DNA from: Anaeramoeba ignava
Taxonomy: Eukaryota > Metamonada > Anaeramoebidae
NCBI GenBank assembly: GCA_028826165.1
Contig: JAPDFW010000047.1
Span: forward strand, 1-50,226
DNA: 50,226 bases
Direction of reading: 5' to 3'
Shown here: piece by piece, positions 38,594 through 48,900 of the stretch
Position numbering within the stretch: the first letter of the stretch is position 1
Layout: every line of letters starts with the position of its first letter
The notes under the pieces: generated by a model
Told to the model about the DNA's origin: nothing
The model's input: the letters and a program-made list of their open reading frames with translations, nothing else
The model's database searches: none
Made by a program: the position numbers and the translations under genes

Positions 38594-41347
38594 TTAAATA
38601 TCTAAATCATCTTGAAGTTCTTTTTCTTCTTGTTTTTGATTTAGATTTTTGGTTTGTTTTTGTTTTTTTGTTCTTGTTTTTTTCTGATATAAAAGAATTG
38701 CAATAATAACTATTAAAATAATAAGAATTGGAATAAATATTCCAATAGTTATTGCTGTTGTGTTGGAATTGTTTGAATCAGTTGATTGAGTTGGTTGATA
38801 AGGAGATAATGTTGTAATTGATGTTGTTGAATTAATTCCTGAATATTCATTATTTAAACAATTTAATGTAGATGATTGTTGAACTGAAATTTCATAATAT
38901 TCTCCTCCTTGTAATCCTGAAATTGAATAGTAATTGATTAAATTTGTTAAACAAATTGAAGTTGAATTATAAGTAAATGAATATGCTTTTAATCCACTTG
39001 ATAAAATTAATGAATTCCAAGTACAAATAAATCCATTAATTAATGAATCACACTTTAATGAAGTAATATTTCCTAATTTAGCTCTTGTTGAAATAATTGA
39101 ACTTGGTTCTCCTAAATATGGTGTTTCACAATTTAAATCAACACATCCTCGAATTGAAATATTATATTCAATATTTCCTGATATTTCACTTATTATTCCA
39201 ATTACTTCATTTCCACTTAAATCAAGAGATGTGAAATTTTGCCAACTTGTTCCATTATTAAGTGAAATTGAATAATTATTTGCATTTGTTAATTTTGTAA
39301 AATTAAATTCAATTTCTTCAATTTTGGAAATTGTTTCATAAATTGTTGGAGAAGTTGTTAAATTATCAGTTTTAATTGAAATTGAAGAAATATCTCCACA
39401 TTTTCCATTTGAATTACATGCTGATATATTGATTTGATATTCTTGATTTTGAAATTGAGCTGTAAATTGTTGATTTAATGAAGTTGGTTGATAATTTCCT
39501 GAATCATTTTGATAAATTGATTGATAAGTTAAATTATAATAAAATGGAATTGAACAATTAATTGGTTGATTCCAATTACAATTAATATCTAATGAATATT
39601 GAATTGAACATGTTAAATTTGTAACTTCTCCAAATAATAATGAAATTGATGATTCAACAATTTCTCCTTTATCATCTCCTTCACATTCATGCGTTCTACA
39701 TCCACAAATTGAAATATTATAATCATTTTCAGATTCTAAATTATTCAAAAGATAATCAAGTGAAGAATTATCAACTGAAATGAAAGATATTAAATCAGGT
39801 TGAGATTGAATGAAATAAGAAAGATTATAATGATCAAGATGAGCAATTCCTTCATTGATTTGAACATTTGGATAATTCCATGTAACATTAATTGAATTAT
39901 TTGAAGGATTTGATAATTGAAAATCTTTTACAGAATCAATTTTTGTTGTTAAATTAATGAAAGAAGAAGATTCACCACATTTCATTGATGTTTCATTATC
40001 ACAAGCTTTGATTTGAATTGAATAATATTCATTTCCAGTAATATTATCATAAATTGAAGAATTAAATTGTTGATAATAAACATTTTCATTTTCAAGAATT
40101 GGATAATCAATATCAATCCAATCATATCCATAATTAATTTGATATTTCAAAGTTGAAGGAAATTCAATTTTATTCCAATAACAATCAAATGATGAAAACG
40201 AAGATGAACAATTAATAATATTAACTTGTGGAATTAAACTAACTTCATAAACAAATGTTTGATTTGCACTAAAGGCTCCAATAACAGTAAAATTCTCATA
40301 AATTGAAACAGAATCTCCAAAATCTGTAACTGATTCATTCAAATTTTGTTCTTGATTCCAAATTAATCCATTATATCTGTAAATAAATGCTTTGTTTGCA
40401 TTTGTTCCAATAACAGTAACATTCTCATAAATTGAAACAGAATATCCAAAATCTGTAACTGAAGATTCATTCAAAATTTGTTCTTGATTCCAAATTAATC
40501 CATTATATCTGTAAATATATGCTTGATTTGCACCATTAGTTCCAATAACAGTAACATTCTCATAAATTGAAACAGAATATCCAAAATTTGTAACTGAAGG
40601 TTCATACAAATTTTGTTCAAGATTCCAAATTGATTCATTATATCTGTAAATAAATGCTTTACTCACATAATTTGTTCCAATAACAGTAACATTCCCATAA
40701 ATTGAAACACTTATTCCAAAATATGAAGCTGGTTCACTCAACATTTGTTCTTGATTCCAAAATGTTCCATTATATCTGTAAATAAATGCTTTATCTGCAC
40801 CATAAGTTCCAATAACAGTAACATTCTCATAAATTGAAACAGAATATCCAAAATCTGTAACTGATTCATTCAAAATTTGTTCTTGATTCCAAATTGTTCC
40901 ATTATATCTGTAAATAAATACTTGTTTTGCACCATCAGTTCCAATAACAATAACGTTCTCATAAACTGAAACACTTCTTCCAAAATCTGTAACTGATTCA
41001 TTCAAAGTTTGTTCTTGATTAAAATTTGTTCCATTATATCTGTAAATAAATGCTTGATTTGCATAATAAGTCCCAATAACAAGAACATCTTTATAAATTG
41101 AAACACTCCATCCAAAATAATCTCCTGATGAACCTGAAAATTGATCTAATAAATTCCAAATCCAAGCTTCATTGAAAGAAGAATAATATCTTGTTGTTTC
41201 TGTTAATGTTTTTATTTCTTTTAATATTGGTGATATTGATATTAATGATGATTGAATTGATTTTTGATTTTGATTTTGATTTGATTGAATTAAGAAAATA
41301 TTGATAATTAAGAAAAAGAAAAAGGAAAAGAAAAGATTTAATTTCAT
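38594..41347 (-). CDS. Type I membrane protein with seven FG-GAP-like blades and FN3-like modules, copy 1
   Basis: An intronless gene of 917 residues. A signal peptide (about 1-22, Phe/Leu/Ile-rich) is followed by a short stalk. Seven repeats of about 46 residues span roughly 73-375, each of the form FGxSVSIYxxVxVIG, a variable loop, then AFIYRYNGxxWNQEQxLxES. Seven such FG-GAP-like repeats would close one beta-propeller, as in integrin alpha heads. About five FN3-like modules follow (378-855), several with a Cys-x8/9-Cys-x-Trp signature, with many Asn-x-Ser/Thr sites. A membrane span of about 24 residues (ITIGIFIPILIILIVIIAIL) and a 30-residue tail, basic then acidic (ending LQDDLDI), finish the protein. 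It should sit at the cell surface as an adhesion or recognition protein; the ligand is unknown. It is the leftmost of at least four tandem copies transcribed leftward. Confidence 0.85.
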   Translation of the reverse strand: MKLNLFFSFFFFLIINIFLIQSNQNQNQKSIQSSLISISPILKEIKTLTETTRYYSSFNEAWIWNLLDQFSGSSGDYFGWSVSIYKDVLVIGTYYANQAFIYRYNGTNFNQEQTLNESVTDFGRSVSVYENVIVIGTDGAKQVFIYRYNGTIWNQEQILNESVTDFGYSVSIYENVTVIGTYGADKAFIYRYNGTFWNQEQMLSEPASYFGISVSIYGNVTVIGTNYVSKAFIYRYNESIWNLEQNLYEPSVTNFGYSVSIYENVTVIGTNGANQAYIYRYNGLIWNQEQILNESSVTDFGYSVSIYENVTVIGTNANKAFIYRYNGLIWNQEQNLNESVTDFGDSVSIYENFTVIGAFSANQTFVYEVSLIPQVNIINCSSSFSSFDCYWNKIEFPSTLKYQINYGYDWIDIDYPILENENVYYQQFNSSIYDNITGNEYYSIQIKACDNETSMKCGESSSFINLTTKIDSVKDFQLSNPSNNSINVTWNYPNVQINEGIAHLDHYNLSYFIQSQPDLISFISVDNSSLDYLLNNLESENDYNISICGCRTHECEGDDKGEIVESSISLLFGEVTNLTCSIQYSLDINCNWNQPINCSIPFYYNLTYQSIYQNDSGNYQPTSLNQQFTAQFQNQEYQINISACNSNGKCGDISSISIKTDNLTTSPTIYETISKIEEIEFNFTKLTNANNYSISLNNGTSWQNFTSLDLSGNEVIGIISEISGNIEYNISIRGCVDLNCETPYLGEPSSIISTRAKLGNITSLKCDSLINGFICTWNSLILSSGLKAYSFTYNSTSICLTNLINYYSISGLQGGEYYEISVQQSSTLNCLNNEYSGINSTTSITTLSPYQPTQSTDSNNSNTTAITIGIFIPILIILIVIIAILLYQKKTRTKKQKQTKNLNQKQEEKELQDDLDI
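40220..41130 (-). repeat. ~138-bp tandem repeats encoding propeller blades, copy 1
   Basis: Seven DNA units share CCATTATATCTGTAAATAAA-type blocks on the plus strand. They differ mainly in the stretch coding for the loop between VIG and AFIYRYNG. Confidence 0.9.
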
Positions 41348-42006
41348 TTTTTGTTTTGTTTTGTTGTTTTTTGCTTTTTTTTTTTAAATAAAAATAAAAA
41401 TAAAAAATAAATTAATATAAGTAAATTTAATAAATAAATTGTGTGTTTTTGTGTTTTTTATGTTTGTTTTTCTTTTTTTGAATTTTTTTGTTTTTTTTTG
41501 GTTTTTTTAAAAAGAAAAATAAAAATAAAAATGATCTTTTTGTTTTTATTAATTTTAATTTTAATTTAAATTTAAAAAAAATTTTAGTTTTTGTTTCTTT
41601 TTAATCTTTTTCTTTTTTTTTTTAATTTAATCCCCTTTTTAATATAAAATAAATATAAAATAAAAATAAAAAATAATTTCTAAATTTTAAATTAATTTAA
41701 AAACTTATTTTATTTTATTTTTCATAAATAAATTCTTTTTAATTTTTAAAAATAAAAATTAAATTTATTATTATTTAAATTTTATCAAATATTTCTTGTT
41801 TTAAATTTAATTAATTATTTCTTCATTTTTCTTTTTTAAATTAATTTAATCAAAATCAAAATCAAAATCAAAAAATAATAAATTTGTTTTTTGTTTTTTG
41901 TTTTTTTGAAATTTTGGAAAATAGATTGTTTTGAATTTTTTGAAAAGAAAAAAGAAAAAAGAAAAAAGAAAAAAAATTGGAATTGAAATTAGAATTGAAA
42001 TTGGAA
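41348..42006. other. Duplicated intergenic spacer in the receptor array (copies 1-2)
   Basis: From the right: (AAAAAAG)n and (GGAATT)-like 3' region of copy 2, A/T blocks, then the upstream region of copy 1. The latter has a minus-strand GATCATTTTTATTTTTATTT element about 170-190 bases before the ATG and a CACACAATTTATTTA block. Most of it is alignable by eye with 44,755-45,423. No gene is seen. Confidence 0.7.
41509..41536 (-). promoter_or_regulatory. GATCATTTTT tract upstream of receptor copy 1
   Basis: On the minus strand, AAAAAGATCATTTTTATTTT lies about 165-190 bases before the ATG. The same element precedes copies 2 (near 44,940) and 3 (near 48,430). Confidence 0.45.
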
Positions 42007-44754
42007 TTAAATATCTAAATCATCTTGAAGTTCTTTTTCTTCTTGTTTTTGATTTAGATTTTTGGTTTGTTTTTGTTTTTTTGTTTTTGTTTTTTTCTGA
42101 TATAAAAGAATTGCAATAATAACTATTAAAATAATAATAATAGGAATAAGCATTCCAATAGTTATTGCTGTTGTGTTGGAATTGTTTGAATCAGTTGATT
42201 GAGTTGGTTGATAAGGAGATAATATTGTAATTGATGTTGTTGAATTAATTCCTGAATATTCATTATTTAAACAATTTAATGTAGATGATTGTTGAACTGA
42301 AATTTCATAATATTCTCCTCCTTCTAATCCTGAAATTGAATAATAAGGTTCTAGTAAATTATGTAAACAAATTGATATTGAATTAAATTTAAATGAATAT
42401 GCTTTTAATTCACTTGATAAAATTAATGAATTCCAACTACAAATAAATCCATTAATTAATGAATTACAATTTAATGAAGTAATATTTCCTAATTTAGCTC
42501 TTGTTGAAATAATTGAACTTGGTTCTCCTAAATATGATATTTCACAATTTAAATCAATACATCCTCGAATTGAAATATTATATTCAATATTTCCTGATAT
42601 TTCACTTATTATTCCAATAACTTCATTTCCATTTAAATTAAGAGATGTGAATTTTTGCCAATTTGTTCCATTATCAAGTGAAATTGAATAATTATTTGCA
42701 TTTGTTAATTTTGTAAAATTAAATTCAATTTCTTCAATTTTGGAAATTGTTTCATAAATTGTTGGAGATGTTAAATTATCAGTTTTAATTGAAATTGATG
42801 AAATATATCCACATTTTCCATTTGAATTACATGCTGATATATTGATTTGATATTCTTGATTTTGAAATTGAGCTATAAATTGTTGATTTGATGAAGTTGG
42901 TTGATAATTTCCTGAATCATTTTGATAAATTGATTGATAAGTTAAATTATAATAAAATGGAATTGAACAATTAATTGGTTGATTCCAATTACAATTAATA
43001 TCTATTAAATTTGAAATTGAACATGTTAAATTTGTAACTTCTCCAAATAATAATGAAATTGATGATTCAACAATTTCTCCTTTATCATCTCCTTCACATT
43101 CTTGTGTTCTACATCCACAAATTGAAATATTATAATAATTTTCACATTCAAAATTATTCCAAAGATAATCAAGTGAAGAATTATCAACTGAAATGAAAGA
43201 TATTAAATCAGGTTGAGATTGATTGAAATAAGAAAGATTATAATGATCAATATGAGCAATTCCTTCATTGATTTGAACATTTGGATAATTCCAAGTAACA
43301 TTAATTGAATAATTTGAAGGATTTGATAATTGAAAATCTTTTACAGAATCAATTTTTGATGTTAAATTAATGAAAGAAGAAGATTCACCACATTTCATTG
43401 ATGTTTCATTATCACAAGCTTTGATTTGAATTGAATAATATTCATTTCCAGTAATATTATCATAAATTGAAGAATTAAATTGTTGATAATAAATATTCTC
43501 ATCTTCAAGAATTGGAGAATCAATATCAATCCAATCATATCCATAATTGATTTGATATTTCAAAGTTGAAGGAAATTCAATTTTATCCCAATAACAATCA
43601 AATGATGAAAACAAAGATGAACAATTAACAATATTAACTTGTGGAATTAAACTAACTTCATAAACAAATGCTTGATTTGCAGCAGAAGCACCAACAACAG
43701 TAAAATTCCCATAAATTGAAACAGGACATCCAAAATATAAAGCTGGTCCATTCAAATTTTGTTCTTGATTCCAAATTGATCCATTATATATGTAAATAAA
43801 TGCTTGACTTATCCAATAAGCTCCAATAACAGTAACATTTTCATAGATTGAAACAGAATATCCAAAACCTGAAGCTGAAGGTCCATTCAAAGTTTGTTCT
43901 TCATTCCAAATTGTTCCATTATATCTGTAAATAAATGCTTGATTTGCACCAGAAGCTCCAATAACAATAACATTCTCATAAATTGAAACAGAATATCCAA
44001 AATTTGTAGCTGATTCACTCAAATTTTGTTCTTGATTCCAAAATGTTCCATTATATCTGTAAATATATGCTTTATTTGCACCATCAGTTCCAATAACAGT
44101 AACATTCTCATAAATTGAAACACTTATTCCAAAATATGAAGCTGATTCATTCAAAGTTTGTTCTTGATTCCAAAATGTTCCATTATATCTGTAAATAAAT
44201 GCTTTATTTGCACCATTAGTTCCAATAACAGTAACATTCTCATAAATTGAAACAGATTCTCCAAAATTTGTAACTGATTCACTCAAAGTTTGTTCTTGAT
44301 TCCAAATTGATCCATTATATCTGTAAATATATGCTTGATTTGCACCAGGAGCTCCAATAACAATAACATCTTCATAAACTGAAACACTTCTTCCAAAATT
44401 TGTAACTGATTCATTCAAAGTTTGTTCAAGTTCAAAATTTGATCCATTATATCTGTAAATAAATGCTTGTTTTGCATTAGGAGCTCCAATAACAAGAACA
44501 TCTCTATAAATTGAAACAGAATTTCCAAAAGATCCTGAACCTGAAAATTGATCTAATAAATTCCAAATCCAAGCTTCATTGAAAGAAGAATAATATCTTG
44601 TTGTTTCTGTTAATGTTTTTATTTCTTTTAATATTGGTGATATTGATATTAATGATGATTGAATTGATTTTTGATTTTGATTTTGATTTGATTGAATTAA
44701 GAAAATATTGATAATTAAGAAAAAGAAAAAGGAAAAGAAAAGATTTAATTTCAT
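42007..44754 (-). CDS. Type I membrane protein with seven FG-GAP-like blades and FN3-like modules, copy 2
   Basis: 915 residues, same architecture as copy 1. The signal peptide is identical over the first 22 residues, as is the stalk. Seven blades follow (SFGNSVSIY, NFGRSVSVY, NFGESVSIY, YFGISVSIY, NFGYSVSIY, GFGYSVSIY, YFGCPVSIY), then about five FN3-like modules, the membrane span and the same tail. Differences from copy 1 concentrate in the blade loops (for example VIGAPNAKQ, VIGAPGANQ, VIGAYWISQ) and at scattered FN3 positions. The last blade carries an unusual Cys-Pro (FGCPVS). Start-to-start spacing to copy 1 is 3407 bases. The intact frame and conserved ends suggest an expressed gene. 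Confidence 0.85.
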   Translation of the reverse strand: MKLNLFFSFFFFLIINIFLIQSNQNQNQKSIQSSLISISPILKEIKTLTETTRYYSSFNEAWIWNLLDQFSGSGSFGNSVSIYRDVLVIGAPNAKQAFIYRYNGSNFELEQTLNESVTNFGRSVSVYEDVIVIGAPGANQAYIYRYNGSIWNQEQTLSESVTNFGESVSIYENVTVIGTNGANKAFIYRYNGTFWNQEQTLNESASYFGISVSIYENVTVIGTDGANKAYIYRYNGTFWNQEQNLSESATNFGYSVSIYENVIVIGASGANQAFIYRYNGTIWNEEQTLNGPSASGFGYSVSIYENVTVIGAYWISQAFIYIYNGSIWNQEQNLNGPALYFGCPVSIYGNFTVVGASAANQAFVYEVSLIPQVNIVNCSSLFSSFDCYWDKIEFPSTLKYQINYGYDWIDIDSPILEDENIYYQQFNSSIYDNITGNEYYSIQIKACDNETSMKCGESSSFINLTSKIDSVKDFQLSNPSNYSINVTWNYPNVQINEGIAHIDHYNLSYFNQSQPDLISFISVDNSSLDYLWNNFECENYYNISICGCRTQECEGDDKGEIVESSISLLFGEVTNLTCSISNLIDINCNWNQPINCSIPFYYNLTYQSIYQNDSGNYQPTSSNQQFIAQFQNQEYQINISACNSNGKCGYISSISIKTDNLTSPTIYETISKIEEIEFNFTKLTNANNYSISLDNGTNWQKFTSLNLNGNEVIGIISEISGNIEYNISIRGCIDLNCEISYLGEPSSIISTRAKLGNITSLNCNSLINGFICSWNSLILSSELKAYSFKFNSISICLHNLLEPYYSISGLEGGEYYEISVQQSSTLNCLNNEYSGINSTTSITILSPYQPTQSTDSNNSNTTAITIGMLIPIIIILIVIIAILLYQKKTKTKKQKQTKNLNQKQEEKELQDDLDI
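43660..44545 (-). repeat. ~138-bp tandem repeats encoding propeller blades, copy 2
   Basis: Seven blade-encoding units with the same conserved cores as copy 1 and a different set of loop sequences. Confidence 0.88.
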
Positions 44755-45423
44755 TTTTTGTTTTGTTTTGTTGTTTTTTGCTTTTTTTTTTTAAATAAAA
44801 ATATAAATAAAAATAAATAAATATAAGTAAAATTAATAAATAAATTGTGTGTTTTTGTGTTTTTGTTTATGTTATTTTTATGTTGTTTTTCTTACTTTTT
44901 TTTGGTTTTTTAAAAAGAAAAAATAAAAAAATAAAAAATAAAAAATGATCTTTTTTTTTGTTTTTATTAATTTTAATTTTAATTTAAATTTAAAAAAAAA
45001 AATTTTTTTTGGTTTGTTTCTTTTTTTTTTTTAATCTTTTTCTTTTTTTTTTTTTTTTAATTTAATCCCCTTTTTTAATATAAAATAAATATAAAATAAA
45101 AATAAAAATATTTTTCTAAATTTTTAAATTAATTTAAAAACTTATTTTATTTTATTTTTCATAAATAAATTCTTTTTAATTTTTAAAAATAAAAATTAAA
45201 TATATTATTATTTTAAATTTTATCAAATATTTCTTGTTTTGAATTTAATTAATAATTTCTTCATTTTTCTTTTTTAAAATAATTTAATCAAAATCAAAAT
45301 CAAAATCAAAAAATAATAAATTTGTTTTTTGTTTTTGTTTTTTTTGATTTTGGAAAATTGGAATTGAAAAGAAAAAAGAAAAAGAATTTGGAAATGAAAT
45401 TGGAATTAGAATTGGAATTGGAA
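44755..45423. other. Duplicated intergenic spacer in the receptor array (copies 2-3)
   Basis: It matches 41,348-42,006 block by block, with small indels in the A/T runs, so the tandem unit includes both gene and spacer. No gene is seen in it. Confidence 0.75.
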
Positions 45424-48159
45424 TTAAATATCTAAATCATCTTGAAGTTCTTTTTCTTCTTGTTTTTGATTTAGATTTTTGGTTTGTTTTTGTTTTTTTG
45501 TTTTTGTTTTTTTCTGATATAAAAGAATTGCAATAATAACTATTAAAATAATAAGAATTGGAATAAATATTCCAATACTTATTGCTGTTGTGTTTGAATC
45601 AGTTGATTGAGTTGGTTGATAAGGAGATAATATTGTAATTGATGTTGTTGAATTAATTCCTGAATATTCATTATTTAAACAATTTAAATCAGCTGATGAA
45701 TAAACTGAAATTTCATAATATTCTCCTCCTTCTAATCCTGAAATTGAATAATAATTGATTAAATTTGTTAAACAAATTGAAATTGAATTAAATTTAAATG
45801 AGTATGATTTTAATCCACTTGATAAAATTAATGAATTCCAATTACAAATAAATCCATTAATTAATGAATAACAATTTAATGAAGTAATATTTCCTAATTT
45901 AGCTCTTGTTGAAATAATTGAACTTGGTTCTCCTAAATATGGTGTTTCACAATTTAAATCAACACATCCTCGAATTGAAATATTATATTCAATATTTCCT
46001 GATATTTCACTTATTATTCCAATAACTTCATTTCCATTTAAATCAAGAGATGTGAATTTTTGCCAATTTGTTTCATTATCAAGTGAAATTGAATAATTAT
46101 TTGCATTTGTTAATTTTGTAAAATTAAATTCAATTTCTTCAATTTTGGAAATTGTTTCATAAATTATTGGAGCTATTGTTAAATTATCAGTTTTAATTGA
46201 AATTGAAGAAATATATCCACATTTTCCATTTGAATTACATGCTGATATATTGATTTGATATTCTTGATTTGGAAATTGAACTGTAAATTGTTGATTTAAT
46301 GATGTTGGTTGATAATTTCCTGAATCATTTTGATAAATTGATTGATAAGTTAAATTATAATAAAATGGAATTGAACAATTAATTGGTTGATTCCAATTAC
46401 AATTAATATCTAATGAATATAAAATTGAACATGTTAAATTTGTAACTTCTCCAAATAATAATGAAATTGATGATTCAACAATTTCTCCTTTATCATCTCC
46501 TTCACATTCTTGTGTTCTACATCCAAAAATTGAAATATTATAATCATTTTCACATTCAAAATTATTCCAAAGATAATCAAGTGAAGAATTATCAACTGAA
46601 ATGAAAGATATTAAATCAGGTTGAGATTGATTGAAATAAGAAAGATTATAATGATTAAGATGAGCAATTCCTTCATCGATTTGAACATTTGGATAATTCC
46701 ATGTAACATTAATTGAATAATTTGAAGGATTTGATAATTGGAAATCTTTTACAGAATCAATTTTTGTTGTTAAATTAATGAAAGAAGAAGATTCACCACA
46801 TTTCATTGTTGTTGGATTACAAGCATGAATTTGAATTGAATAATATTCATTTCCAGTAATATTATCATAAATTGAAGAATTAAATTGTTGATAATAAACA
46901 TTCTCATCTTCAAGAATTGGAGAATCAATATCAATCCAATCATATCCATAATTAATTTGATATTTCAAAGTTGAAGGAAATTCAATTTTATCCCAATAAC
47001 AATCAAATGATGAAAACAAAGATGAACAATTAATAATATTAACTTGTGGAATTAAATTAGCTTTATAAACAAATACTTCATTTGCAGCAGGAGCACCAAC
47101 AACAGTAAAATTCTCATAAATTGAAACAGAATATCCAAAAAATGAAGCTGATTCACTCAAATTTTGTTCTTTATTCCAAAATGTTCCATTATATCTGTAA
47201 ATAAATGCTTCATTTATACTATTAGTTCCAATAACAGTAACATTCTCATAAATTGAAACAGAATATCCAAACCATGTAGCTGATTCACTCAAAATTTGTT
47301 CTTCATTCCAAATTGATCCATTATATCTGTAAATAAATGCTTGTTTTGCATTAGGAGCTCCAATAACAATAACATCTTCATAAATTGAAAGAGATTCTCC
47401 AAAATTTGTAGCTGATTCACTCAAATTTTGTTCTTGATTCCAAAATGTTCCATTATATCTGTAAATAAATGCTTTATTTGCACCATCAGCTCCAATAACA
47501 ATAACATTCTCATAAACTGAAACACTTATTCCAAAATTTGAAGCTGATTCATTCAAAATTTGTTCTTGATTCCAAAATGTTCCATTATATCTGTAAATAA
47601 ATGCTTTATCTGCACCATAAGTTCCAATAACAGTAACATTCTCATAAATTGAAAGAGATTCTCCAAAATTTGAAGCTGATTCATACAAATTTTGTTCTTG
47701 ATTCCAAAATGTTCCATTATATCTGTAAATAAATACTTGATTTGCACCATTAGCTCCAATAACAATAACATCTTCATAAACTGAAACAGAATATCCAAAA
47801 TATGAAGTTGATTCATTCAAAGTTTGTTCTTGATTCCAAATTGTTCCATTATATCTGTAAATAAATGCTTGTTTTGCACTATAAGCCCCAATAACAAGAA
47901 CATCTTTATAAATTGAAACAGAATATCCAAAATCTCCTAATGAACCTGAAAATTGATCTAATAAATTCCAAATCCAAGCTTCATTGAAAGAAGAATAATA
48001 TCTTGTTGTTTCTGTTAATGTTTTTATTTCTGTTAATATTGGTGATATTGATATTAATGATGATTGAATTGATTTTTGATTTTTATTTTGATTTGATTGA
48101 ATTAAGAAAATATTGATAATTAAGAAAAAGAAAAAGGAAAAGAAAAGATTTAATTTCAT
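45424..48159 (-). CDS. Type I membrane protein with seven FG-GAP-like blades and FN3-like modules, copy 3
   Basis: 911 residues with the same layout: signal peptide, seven blades (DFGYSVSIY, YFGYSVSVY, NFGESLSIY, NFGISVSVY, NFGESLSIY, WFGYSVSIY, FFGYSVSIY), FN3-like modules, membrane span and tail. Two blades share FGESLSIY, which suggests blade duplication or conversion within this gene. The FN3-1 module lacks the DNET residues found in copies 1 and 2 (KACDNETSMKC becomes HACNPTTMKC), and the stalk before the membrane is shorter (STDSNTTA). FN3-2 has FGCR in place of the CGCR of the other copies, losing one cysteine. Start-to-start spacing to copy 2 is 3405 bases. Confidence 0.85.
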   Translation of the reverse strand: MKLNLFFSFFFFLIINIFLIQSNQNKNQKSIQSSLISISPILTEIKTLTETTRYYSSFNEAWIWNLLDQFSGSLGDFGYSVSIYKDVLVIGAYSAKQAFIYRYNGTIWNQEQTLNESTSYFGYSVSVYEDVIVIGANGANQVFIYRYNGTFWNQEQNLYESASNFGESLSIYENVTVIGTYGADKAFIYRYNGTFWNQEQILNESASNFGISVSVYENVIVIGADGANKAFIYRYNGTFWNQEQNLSESATNFGESLSIYEDVIVIGAPNAKQAFIYRYNGSIWNEEQILSESATWFGYSVSIYENVTVIGTNSINEAFIYRYNGTFWNKEQNLSESASFFGYSVSIYENFTVVGAPAANEVFVYKANLIPQVNIINCSSLFSSFDCYWDKIEFPSTLKYQINYGYDWIDIDSPILEDENVYYQQFNSSIYDNITGNEYYSIQIHACNPTTMKCGESSSFINLTTKIDSVKDFQLSNPSNYSINVTWNYPNVQIDEGIAHLNHYNLSYFNQSQPDLISFISVDNSSLDYLWNNFECENDYNISIFGCRTQECEGDDKGEIVESSISLLFGEVTNLTCSILYSLDINCNWNQPINCSIPFYYNLTYQSIYQNDSGNYQPTSLNQQFTVQFPNQEYQINISACNSNGKCGYISSISIKTDNLTIAPIIYETISKIEEIEFNFTKLTNANNYSISLDNETNWQKFTSLDLNGNEVIGIISEISGNIEYNISIRGCVDLNCETPYLGEPSSIISTRAKLGNITSLNCYSLINGFICNWNSLILSSGLKSYSFKFNSISICLTNLINYYSISGLEGGEYYEISVYSSADLNCLNNEYSGINSTTSITILSPYQPTQSTDSNTTAISIGIFIPILIILIVIIAILLYQKKTKTKKQKQTKNLNQKQEEKELQDDLDI
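47070..47955 (-). repeat. ~138-bp tandem repeats encoding propeller blades, copy 3
   Basis: Seven blade units. Units near 47,375-47,520 and 47,640-47,780 share the SLSIY-coding variant. Confidence 0.88.
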
Positions 48160-48900
48160 TTTTTGTTTTGTTTTTGTTTTGCTTTTTAAATAAAAATAAA
48201 AAATAAAAATAAATAATATAAGTAAAATTAATAAATAAATTGTGTGTTTTTGTTTATGTTTTCGTTTATGTTTGTTTTCTTACTTTTTGTTTTTAATTTT
48301 TGTTGTTTTTGCTTTTTAAATAAAAATAAAAAAAAATAAAAATAAAAATAAAAATAAATTGTGTTTTTTGTTTTTGTGTTATTTTTATGTTTTTCTTACT
48401 TTTTGGTTTTTAAAAAGGAAAAGAAAAAGAAAAATGATCTTTGTTTTTAATTTTAATTTTAAAAATTTTTGTTTTTAATTTTAATTTTAATTTTAAAAAT
48501 TTTTGAATATTTATCTGTTTTATCTTTTTATTGGTTTCTTTTCAATAATTTCTTTTTAAATTGTTTTTCTTTTTCTTTTTAATTTTGATTTAAATTAAAT
48601 TTATTAATAAATCAAATAAAATTTTTGGATTTTTGTTTTGATTTAATTGAAAATAATTAATTTCTATTTGAATTTAATTAATTATTTCTTCATTTTTCTT
48701 TTTAAAATAATTTAATCAAATCAAAATCAAAATCAAAAATAATAAATTTGTTTTTGTTTTTGTTTTTGAAATTTTGGAAAATAGATTATTTTGAATTTTT
48801 GAAAAGAAAAAGAAAAAGAAAAAGAAAAAGAAAAAAGAAAAAGAATTTGGAAATGGAATTAGAATTGGAATTAGAATTGAAATTGGAATTGGAATTAGAA
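48160..48900. other. Intergenic spacer in the receptor array (copies 3-4), diverged
   Basis: 741 bases. Both ends resemble the other spacers: the TGTGTGTTTTTG and GATCATTTTT-type element, and the (AAAAAG)n/(GGAATT)n 3' region. The middle is rearranged, and a second partial copy of the upstream region (about 48,299-48,440) is present. No gene is seen. Confidence 0.65.
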
